A DNA stretch of 64,000 nt. It comes from an uncultured Granulosicoccaceae bacterium (GTDB lineage Bacteria > Pseudomonadota > Gammaproteobacteria > Granulosicoccales > Granulosicoccaceae). Each line of letters starts with the position of its first letter. Positions within the stretch are counted from its first letter, which is position 1. Below, piece by piece: positions 54,231 through 61,530 of the stretch. The DNA lies in the NCBI GenBank assembly GCA_938005265.1, contig CALLOA010000149.1, positions 1 to 64,000 on the forward strand. The letters run 5' to 3'. Below the pieces are notes generated by a model. The model was given only the letters and a program-made list of their open reading frames with translations, had not been told where the DNA came from and ran no database searches. Made by a program: the position numbers and the translations under genes.

Positions 54231-55448
54231 ATGCCAAATTCACCAAAACGTTACAGCCATGTAGCAATTGTCTTGCACTGGTTAATGGCATTGTTAATTA
54301 TCGGCATACTGGCAGCCGGCAAGTACATGACCGGGCTTGAGGAGAATTCGTCACTGCGTTTTGACCTGACGCAATGGCATAAATCATTCGGCTTCCTACT
54401 GTTAGCACTATCAATTCTTCGCTTGTTATGGCGCATGACTCACAAGCCACCAGCGTTATCACGAGCCAATCCGCGCTGGGAAAGGTTTGCTGCAAGCTTC
54501 ACCCACGGCATCTTTTATGTACTGATGATTTTTATGCCGATCACCGGTTGGTTGATGGTTTCCGCCTCACCATTGAATATCAGTACCTACCTGTTCGACC
54601 TGTTCCGTGTACCGCATTTGCCGGTCGTATCCACGGCCGCAAACCGGGAAGAACTTGCCGAACTGTTTGCCTTAATGCATGAATATGCCTCCGGCATATT
54701 TATTACACTTCTATTGTTGCATATTGGTGCGGCGCTGCGTCACCAGTTCAGCTTGAAAGACAGGATATTTTCGCGAATGGCACCTGACTTTGCCGATGGA
54801 AGCTTTGCGGACGGCGCACGTTTGACCCTTGGCGCAATCATAGCCGTCATAGCTGTTACGCTATTACTTAATATAGCCAGCAGGCAGTCACCGCCTCTAC
54901 TGCCAGACCTTGCCAGCGCAGACCTTGCCAACTCAAACCTGGAAAACTCAGCGACCAACGATTCAGATCCACAATCAAATGATGACACTGCCTGGACAGC
55001 GGCCACTGTCAACTACACGCTAGTTGTTTTGGGTGACGAGATCAATGGCAGTTTTGCCGATGCCAAAGTAAAAGCTGCAATTAATCCTCAAAATCCACAA
55101 GACGCAGCACTGGTGGCCATCGTGGAGACCGCATCAAGCAATGCCGGCAGCCCCCAAATAGATGATTCCCTGCCGGGAAAAGACTGGTTTTATACAGCCA
55201 TGTATCCGCTGGCAAGTTTTCAGGCAACACAATTCGAAGCAATAGACGATCAAACCATTAAAGTAATTGGCCAGCTCAACATCCGGAATATTTCCAGAGA
55301 AATATCGTTTCCATTGAGTATCAGCAACGGTACCGCCACTGGTGGATTCAGTATCAACAGGCTGGACTATGATTTAGGCACAAGAACACAACCGGATGAT
55401 TCAGATGTTGCATTCAGCGCGCTAATTGAATTCAGTTTCGATATCTAA
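54231..55448 (+). CDS. Cytochrome b561 fused to a C-terminal YceI domain
   Basis: A 405-residue membrane protein. Residues 1-195 form a four-helix cytochrome b561 with heme-ligand histidines in VAIVLHWLMALL, TQWHKSFGFLLL, ASFTHGIFYVLM and LLLLHIGAALRHQF. A fifth helix (LGAIIAVIAVTLLLNIA) leads through a Ser/Asp/Asn-rich linker to a YceI domain in the last 150 residues (WTAATVNYTLVVLGDEINGSF, DWFYTAMYPLASFQATQFEAIDD, NISREISFPLSIS, DSDVAFSALIEFSFDI). In E. coli the two parts are the separate neighbours YceJ and YceI. The start at 54231 (MPNSPKRYSHV) suits the family; an extension to 54189 does not. Confidence 0.92.
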   Translation: MPNSPKRYSHVAIVLHWLMALLIIGILAAGKYMTGLEENSSLRFDLTQWHKSFGFLLLALSILRLLWRMTHKPPALSRANPRWERFAASFTHGIFYVLMIFMPITGWLMVSASPLNISTYLFDLFRVPHLPVVSTAANREELAELFALMHEYASGIFITLLLLHIGAALRHQFSLKDRIFSRMAPDFADGSFADGARLTLGAIIAVIAVTLLLNIASRQSPPLLPDLASADLANSNLENSATNDSDPQSNDDTAWTAATVNYTLVVLGDEINGSFADAKVKAAINPQNPQDAALVAIVETASSNAGSPQIDDSLPGKDWFYTAMYPLASFQATQFEAIDDQTIKVIGQLNIRNISREISFPLSISNGTATGGFSINRLDYDLGTRTQPDDSDVAFSALIEFSFDI

Positions 55449-55481
55449 CTCTGCTAACTCTGCTAACTCTGCTAGCTCTGC
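55446..55481. repeat. Four tandem copies of a 9-bp unit
   Basis: TAACTCTGC is repeated three times exactly, then TAGCTCTGC. The first TAA is the stop codon of the b561-YceI gene, so the array repeats the stop in frame (units of 9 keep the frame), giving serial stop codons. Confidence 0.93.
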
Positions 55482-55556
55482 CGGAACGATCTACTTGTTC
55501 CAGACAACCGATGTGCTGGCGAATGTGCCGAAATCAGCCGCGCAGTTATCCTGACG

Positions 55557-56372
55557 CTATTTGTCACGCGACCCTGCTAGCTGAACCAGCAACAACAATA
55601 CAGTAGATATCAGCACCATGATGGTCGATATCGCAGCGATTGTCGGGTCGATATAGTCTCTGAGTGCGCTGAACATATGCTTGGTCAAGGTTGCGGTTTT
55701 TCCACCGGAAACAAATATCGACACAATCACTTCATCAAACGACGTCAGAAATGACAACAGAGCCGCTGTAATGACCGAAAATTTGATCTGCGGCAGCGTG
55801 ATCACAAAGAACGCTTTCAGCCGTGTTGCTCCAAGACTCCTTGCTACACGCTCCTGATTCAAGTCATAGGAACGAAGGGCTGCAGTGATAATAATCATCA
55901 CCAACGGGATGGCAAGGGCTGTATGCGCAAGCACCAGCCCCGCAATGCTGTTATTAAGCTTGACTCTGCCATAGAAATAAAACACGCCGATGGCGATCAG
56001 AATCACAGGCACAATCATGGGTGTAAGCATATACATGAATATCAAACGCGCCGCCCGGTGCCCGGAAACATACAATGCATAGGCAGCCATTGTACCTACC
56101 GGTGTAGCTACCAACATGGTTAACACACCAATGCGTAGTGAGGTCCATGTTGCCCGCATCCATTTGTTCGATCCAAAGTATTCGTGATACCAGCGCATAG
56201 ACCAGGTACTGGGTGGAAACTCCAGATACTGGGAATCTGAAAAGGACATTGGAATGACAATGAAAGTGGGAATCACCAGCAACAACATAATGATGATGGC
56301 AAGAATATACAGCCACAACCTGCCACCGTGTGTGACCTGGGTATCTGATGCAGGCGATTGCCACCAACTCAT
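55557..56372 (-). CDS. ABC transporter permease, PotC type
   Basis: A 271-residue inner-membrane permease with six helices. The N-terminal helix is ILAIIIMLLLVIPTFIVIPMSFS, and the coupling motif for the ATPase is EERVARSLGATRLKAFFVITLPQIKF (EAA loop). YLEFPPSTWSMRWYHEYFG is typical of polyamine and opine-type permeases. It is the last gene of the minus-strand operon for an ABC importer, 75 bp after the other permease. Substrate: a polyamine or similar cation, by family only. Confidence 0.9.
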   Translation of the reverse strand: MSWWQSPASDTQVTHGGRLWLYILAIIIMLLLVIPTFIVIPMSFSDSQYLEFPPSTWSMRWYHEYFGSNKWMRATWTSLRIGVLTMLVATPVGTMAAYALYVSGHRAARLIFMYMLTPMIVPVILIAIGVFYFYGRVKLNNSIAGLVLAHTALAIPLVMIIITAALRSYDLNQERVARSLGATRLKAFFVITLPQIKFSVITAALLSFLTSFDEVIVSIFVSGGKTATLTKHMFSALRDYIDPTIAAISTIMVLISTVLLLLVQLAGSRDK

Positions 56373-56447
56373 TTTCTGAAATCACTCCACCTGCACATAA
56401 AAAAATCTGCCAATAATTCGATCATGCTTGTAGTCATTGTTAGTGGC

Positions 56448-57407
56448 CTAGCCCTTGCCAAATAAAGCAGCATCAAACTTGAACACCCTTGCAGCGACGA
56501 AAAGCAGAAGCAAAGTCGCAATCAACAACACCACGCCAAGAGCGCTGGCAGCGCCCCAATTAAACTGGTTTTCAAGTATTGCCGTTATCTGCGTTGACAC
56601 CATGATGACTTTGCCCCCACCAAGAACCGCTGGTGTGACATAGAAACCCAGACACAAAATAAAGACTATCAATGATCCTGCAACCATTCCGGAAATCGAT
56701 AAGGGCATGTATATATGCCAAAAGGCTCGCGCCGGAGAGGCGCCAAGATTGGAGGCTGCGTGCATCAGGTCGCGCTCGATTTTGCGCATCGCGCTATACA
56801 ACGGCAGCACCAGAAATGGCAACATGATATGAGCCATGCCGATCAGCGTACCCGTCATGTTATGCACAAGCTTAACTGGAGAATCCCAGAGGCCGATCTG
56901 CATGGCAAAGTCATTCAATATTCCTTTGCGCTGCAGCAGCACAAGCCAGGCATAAGTACGTACTAGCAGAGATGTCCAGAAAGGCAGCAAAACTGCCAGC
57001 ATAAATATTCCAGCCCACCTGGCTGGTAACTGAGCAAGAAAGTAGGCCAAGGGATAACCGATGGCGATACAAATCAAGGTTGTGAAAAGGCTGACTTGAA
57101 ACGTTGTGCTGAAGGTACGAGCATAGGATTTATACTCAATCATCTTGCGGTAGTGTTGCAGCGTTGGCTCACCATCGCTACCTAAAAAAGAAAGAAAGAA
57201 GAGCCAGCTAACCGGAATCACAATGACGAAAAACACTATCAAGGCACCAGGCAACGCCAGACTGAGTAGCGACCATTGCTCACGCCGTTGCTGCTGTTTC
57301 AGCTCTTTGGCATGAAGCTCGTGACCGGACCGGTCACCAGGAGCTGAGGCTCCCGAGGTATGTGCGGAACTAGTGGCAACTGCGTTTTCGGATTTCGCGA
57401 CCATCAT
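56448..57407 (-). CDS. ABC transporter permease, PotB type
   Basis: A 319-residue membrane protein with six helices. Its N-terminal 45 residues are polar (ATSSAHTSGASAPGDRSGHELHAKEL) and longer than normal. The first helix LSLALPGALIVFFVIVIPVSWLFFLSFL, WTSLLVRTYAWLVLLQRKGILNDF and the EAA-like loop MHAASNLGASPARAFWHIYMPLS are family marks. Its ATG overlaps the stop of the ATPase gene (ATGA), which means coupled translation. It pairs with the 55557-56372 permease. Confidence 0.92.
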   Translation of the reverse strand: MMVAKSENAVATSSAHTSGASAPGDRSGHELHAKELKQQQRREQWSLLSLALPGALIVFFVIVIPVSWLFFLSFLGSDGEPTLQHYRKMIEYKSYARTFSTTFQVSLFTTLICIAIGYPLAYFLAQLPARWAGIFMLAVLLPFWTSLLVRTYAWLVLLQRKGILNDFAMQIGLWDSPVKLVHNMTGTLIGMAHIMLPFLVLPLYSAMRKIERDLMHAASNLGASPARAFWHIYMPLSISGMVAGSLIVFILCLGFYVTPAVLGGGKVIMVSTQITAILENQFNWGAASALGVVLLIATLLLLFVAARVFKFDAALFGKG

Positions 57408-58534
57408 TCCTGACCGGCTGGTATGACGATAACATCGTGTCGCTGCATTGATATTTTTATCTGTTCACCCGGTTGCAAACGCTGTGCTCTGGAATCCGTA
57501 CCACCGCCGGCTCGCAGCGAAAGCTCGGTTCCATCACTCAGCTCAAGTAACACAAACGCACTTTCACCCTGAAAAACAGATTCCCTGACAACTCCATCAA
57601 ATACGATGAGTGATTCGTTTGGTACAGCTTGTTTATCAGCAATTTCCAAACGCTCCGGGCGAATTACCATTGACCATGTTCGATCAGTACCTGAAACTGG
57701 AGTTTGGACAATTTCCTGCCCGCCAAATTCAAGAATACCGTTTGTTGTATGAGTCAAAGGCAGCATGGCTGACTCGCCTATAAAATCAGCAACAAAGGCA
57801 TTAACGGGCTGATTGTAAATAATCTCTGGCGTATCAACCTGCATCAAGAGTCCGTCATTGATAACGGCAATACGGTCAGACATTGTCAATGCTTCGCGCT
57901 GGTCGTGAGTTACGTATACCGTGGTAACCCCGAGTTGCCGATGCAACTGTTTCAGCTCAATTTGCATGCGTTCCCGCAACTTTTTATCAAGCGCCGAAAG
58001 CGGTTCATCCATCAATAATATGCGCGGTCGAAACACAAACGCACGGGCCAATGCAACACGTTGCCTCTGGCCACCGGAAAGCTGATCAATAGTTCTGTCA
58101 CCAAGACCAGATAGCTGCACTGTTTCCAAAGCTTCGTTCACGCGAGAAAGTCGCTCGGCGGCTTTAACACCACGAAGCTTTAACGGGAATGCAATGTTTT
58201 GCGCAACACTCATATGCGGAAACAAAGCATAGCTTTGAAAGACCATACCGACATTACGTTGATGCGGCGGCATCAATATCATTTCGGAATCACCAAACCG
58301 GATGCTACCTGAATCCGGTCGATTGAATCCGGCAATGGCCATTAGCAATGTTGTTTTGCCTGAACCCGAAGGCCCCAGTAAAGTGAGAAACTCACCACTG
58401 CGAATTTCAAGATCAACTGAATTCAAGGCATACAGCGAACCATAACGTTTAGTCAGGCCGCTAATAGTGATCGGCAAAGCCTGATCACTTTCCACGTGCG
58501 TGTTTTCATTATAAGCAGACACACTGGTATCCAT
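57404..58534 (-). CDS. ABC transporter ATP-binding protein, PotA type
   Basis: A 376-residue ATPase. Walker A GPSGSGKTTL (about 54-63), Q-loop VFQSYALFPHM, signature LSGGQRQRVALARAF, Walker B ILLMDEPLSALD and switch His in VTHDQREALT are all intact. The C-terminal 130 residues hold the TOBE regulatory domain (WSMVIRPERLEI, VVRESVFQGESAFVLLELSDG). The length is that of PotA. It energises the two permeases encoded immediately downstream. Confidence 0.96.
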   Translation of the reverse strand: MDTSVSAYNENTHVESDQALPITISGLTKRYGSLYALNSVDLEIRSGEFLTLLGPSGSGKTTLLMAIAGFNRPDSGSIRFGDSEMILMPPHQRNVGMVFQSYALFPHMSVAQNIAFPLKLRGVKAAERLSRVNEALETVQLSGLGDRTIDQLSGGQRQRVALARAFVFRPRILLMDEPLSALDKKLRERMQIELKQLHRQLGVTTVYVTHDQREALTMSDRIAVINDGLLMQVDTPEIIYNQPVNAFVADFIGESAMLPLTHTTNGILEFGGQEIVQTPVSGTDRTWSMVIRPERLEIADKQAVPNESLIVFDGVVRESVFQGESAFVLLELSDGTELSLRAGGGTDSRAQRLQPGEQIKISMQRHDVIVIPAGQE

Positions 58535-58651
58535 GGTCAGTATGCAATAATGAGATTTTAAAAATGGAAGCTTTTAAAATGCGAATAGACTGCAGAAGAA
58601 AAAGCTACAGAATGAAGTGTCACTCTGCAGCCCTGTAATAAACAACGAAGA

Positions 58652-59761
58652 TTATTCGCTCAACAGCTCCATATACATTTCCAGCGCCTCATCACGGTGC
58701 TCGGCATACCAATCCAGACTGACAGGTGACATCAGTGGTACGTTTTTGGGATGCGACGGCAGCGACTCTACAAGCTCCTTGGAGGCAGTCGTTATTTCAT
58801 AAGCTTTCTTGTTAGTCGGGCCATACGTGATATGGAAAGGCAGATTAGCCTGGTATTCCGGTTTTGAAACCTCGGCCAGAAATTTCATCGCCATTTCTTT
58901 GTTGGGTGCACCCTTGGGTATGGCGAAACAATCATAATCAAGCAATGCCTGGTTAAAGGTATAACCCACTTTGGCACCATCTTTAGCTGCATTGTCAAAG
59001 CGGCCATTCCAACCTGTTGACATATCCACCTCAGCATCTTTCATCAGTTGCGCCTGCATCGCTCCCGACTCCCAGAACACAGCTATATGATCTTTGATTT
59101 CACGGATTTTGTTTATCGCTCGCTCCTTGCCTTCACGAGTGGACAACACTTCATACACTTGCTCAGGCGGCACACCATCAGCCATGATAGCCGGCTCCAG
59201 CGCACCATCGACATTGTTAGCGCGATAAGCACGGGTTCCGGGAAATTTTTCGACATCAAAAAAATCCGCCCATGAAGATGGAGCGCCTTCGCTACCGGGC
59301 TCACCGTACTTTTCTGTATTCCATGCCATGACAGTTGCAAAAACATCGGAGCCAACACAATAGTCGGTATAGAGATTCGGATAAAAATCGGAGACGTCGA
59401 CAACGCTGTAGTCTATTTTTTCAAGGCAACCCTTGGCAGCAGCTGCAGCTGATCCACCGGAACCCGTTACAACCAAATCCCAGTTTACTGAACCGGACTC
59501 AACCTGCAGGCATGTCTTGGACATGCTGGCACCGGATTCACGAATAATTTCAATACCACTATTTTTCGAGGCGTCGTTAAAGAGCGCCGCATCCTGAGCA
59601 GCACCATAACTTCCACCCCAGGAAACAACAGTGACCGGGTCAGCGGCAGACGCATTTGCTGTGACAATCATTGCCGATGTGGCTACAAACGCGGCAGCAA
59701 ATGTAGCGATATTACTGGCTGAGGTGATTTTTCGTTGAAAGGTTTTTTGCGCGTGCTTCAT
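58652..59761 (-). CDS. ABC transporter solute-binding protein, PotD-like
   Basis: A 369-residue periplasmic binding protein, first gene of the operon. The start at 59761 has GGAGGA about 9 nt upstream and yields a signal peptide cleaved near ANASA/ADPV. The mature protein begins VTVVSWGGSYGAAQDAALF and has the polyamine/opine-binding type pattern (DLVVTGSGGSAAAA, SSWADFFDVEKFPG, NQALLDYDCFAIPKGAPNKEMAMKFLAE). An aromatic/acidic pocket as in PotD is suggested by WGGSYG, WESGAMQAQ and STGWNGRFD. It lies 117 bp upstream of the ATPase gene. Confidence 0.93.
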   Translation of the reverse strand: MKHAQKTFQRKITSASNIATFAAAFVATSAMIVTANASAADPVTVVSWGGSYGAAQDAALFNDASKNSGIEIIRESGASMSKTCLQVESGSVNWDLVVTGSGGSAAAAAKGCLEKIDYSVVDVSDFYPNLYTDYCVGSDVFATVMAWNTEKYGEPGSEGAPSSWADFFDVEKFPGTRAYRANNVDGALEPAIMADGVPPEQVYEVLSTREGKERAINKIREIKDHIAVFWESGAMQAQLMKDAEVDMSTGWNGRFDNAAKDGAKVGYTFNQALLDYDCFAIPKGAPNKEMAMKFLAEVSKPEYQANLPFHITYGPTNKKAYEITTASKELVESLPSHPKNVPLMSPVSLDWYAEHRDEALEMYMELLSE

Positions 59762-59978
59762 TTTATAAATCCTCCAGTGAATATAATCGAAACTGCTTAA
59801 AACCGCCTTGGGCGTCAAATCATCATACCGTTTTGTTTAACAAGGTAAAGCTATTTACTCGATATTCGATTCAATATTCAGGAAATTTGATACTCGCTAT
59901 GGGGACTTTCGGCAGATTATGGAAGAACAGTATTGGTCAGTGCTTTTATCTGCTCGAAGTACCGACAAGTAAAATCAC

Positions 59979-61397
59979 TTACTTACCGGCCAAACTTGCA
60001 AAGAGGTTTGTCACGAACGGATTTTTCAATGGCTTATCTAAGGGCATGATCCAGTGGGTCACAGGCTCATAGCGACCAATAGCCGCCAGATCAACATCCG
60101 GATGCACGAATCGCGCATAATCACGCCCGTTTAGAGAGCAGAAGATTTCGGCATGCACAGTCACACCGGTATGACCTTGATCCTTGTAGAGTTGCTCCGA
60201 AAATTGAGCGAACTGCCACACCATATCCGGAATACAGGGCATTTTTCGTGTTTGCCGCTGATTCAGATAGGTTGCAGGGTCTAATACCCAATGGTTGCCA
60301 CCATCAGCACGCACATGGAATTTAGCCTGGCCACGCTTGGATCGCAATTTCATCCGCCAACTGTAACGATGGCCGTCTTCGTTCCAGGCAACCTCGCCAT
60401 CGCGCCACCAGTGACGCAAGGGGAAGACAATCTGTACTGCCAGCCACACTACCACCAAACCCACTATCACATGCCCCATTACAGACGACTGGCCTTTGAA
60501 AGGCTCGGATACATAACGAAAGGGTGGCTTGGGGAAGCGCTGACGTAAACGCAGGGAGCGATGGCGTAAGCGGTTCCACAGGACGACAGGCCAATCCGGG
60601 TCAAATAGCAGTAAGCTGGCAAACAGCGTGAACCAGGGAAATATACCAATATTAAAAACAAAGGCATTGCTGAGGTGGAACATTGCGTAAACACAAAGCA
60701 CAGCCAGACGGGTTTTACGAAACAACAGTAACGGTGCTCCGACCAGATGCAAGGCTATTGAACCATAGGCTGCTACTGCTATTCCCCAGTCCTGGGTCAA
60801 CATCTGTAGCAAAGCGTTCTCATCAACACTGCGCGCCGTCAGCCACATACGCAGTGGCTCAAGGTTCAACCAGTCCATGTTGATTTTTACTATCCCTGCA
60901 TGAATCAGAATAATTTCAAGCTGTGCCCCCAGCAAAAGGCGTGTCCAGTTTGAAACCAAGGGGCTGGCGATCTCTGGTCGATACCTGGCATCCAGCGACC
61001 AGTGCCGGTTCGCCGGCACAAAACACATCAAGACGCAAAACAGAATCACCATATAAAAGTGATTCAGGTACAGCGCTTCATCAAGCAGAAACTGGTAGGT
61101 AAAGCCAAGCGTGAACAGCACCATACTCAGCCGGTAATAAAATCCCAGCATAATGCCGACAGCACAAACTCCCATAAACAGCCATACAGCCTTCAGGCCT
61201 GCGGTGGGTAGTGCATGAACCCATTCAAAGCCTGCGTATTTAAACAACAGGCTGGTATCGTGATAGTCACACTGCAAGCACAGAAATATGCCGTAATTAA
61301 TACAGTCAAACAGCAATATAGCGCCCAAGCCCATACGGAACACAGCCAGTGCACTAGCATCAATTTGACGGAAGAATAGTTGGTACAAATAATTCAT
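59979..61397 (-). CDS. HTTM-domain membrane protein (vitamin K-dependent gamma-carboxylase homologue)
   Basis: A 472-residue protein with about eight membrane segments, then a C-terminal soluble part of about 150 residues. The HTTM pattern is seen in SALAVFRMGLGAILLFDCIN, LGFYYRLSMVLFTLGFTYQFLLDEALYLNHFYMVILFCVLMCFVPAN (with the Asn-His pair and the Pro-Ala-Asn), QLEIILIHAGIVKINMDWL and FHLSNAFVFNIGIFPWFTLFASLLLFDPDW. Bacterial relatives are called HTTM because the family jumped between kingdoms; most have no known substrate. The ATG at 61397 is preferred; the longer frame starts with TTG and merely fills the gap to putA, 134 bp away on the other strand. Confidence 0.88.
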   Translation of the reverse strand: MNYLYQLFFRQIDASALAVFRMGLGAILLFDCINYGIFLCLQCDYHDTSLLFKYAGFEWVHALPTAGLKAVWLFMGVCAVGIMLGFYYRLSMVLFTLGFTYQFLLDEALYLNHFYMVILFCVLMCFVPANRHWSLDARYRPEIASPLVSNWTRLLLGAQLEIILIHAGIVKINMDWLNLEPLRMWLTARSVDENALLQMLTQDWGIAVAAYGSIALHLVGAPLLLFRKTRLAVLCVYAMFHLSNAFVFNIGIFPWFTLFASLLLFDPDWPVVLWNRLRHRSLRLRQRFPKPPFRYVSEPFKGQSSVMGHVIVGLVVVWLAVQIVFPLRHWWRDGEVAWNEDGHRYSWRMKLRSKRGQAKFHVRADGGNHWVLDPATYLNQRQTRKMPCIPDMVWQFAQFSEQLYKDQGHTGVTVHAEIFCSLNGRDYARFVHPDVDLAAIGRYEPVTHWIMPLDKPLKNPFVTNLFASLAGK

Positions 61398-61530
61398 TCT
61401 GCTGGATATTGAGTTTCTGCTTGCTCCACTTGCATTACTACTTAAGCAAGTTACCATGCTTCCGGCCAAGTTTTCAGGATCGGGCTCACCCAGAAGCCAG
61501 TCCGCCGGTAATTTCAATCAGGTTACATTA

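Noticed and set aside
61398-61517. Longer HTTM start at 61517
   Set aside because: It is a TTG with no ribosome binding site; the added 40 residues are polar and would leave only 13 bp to putA, with no room for a promoter.
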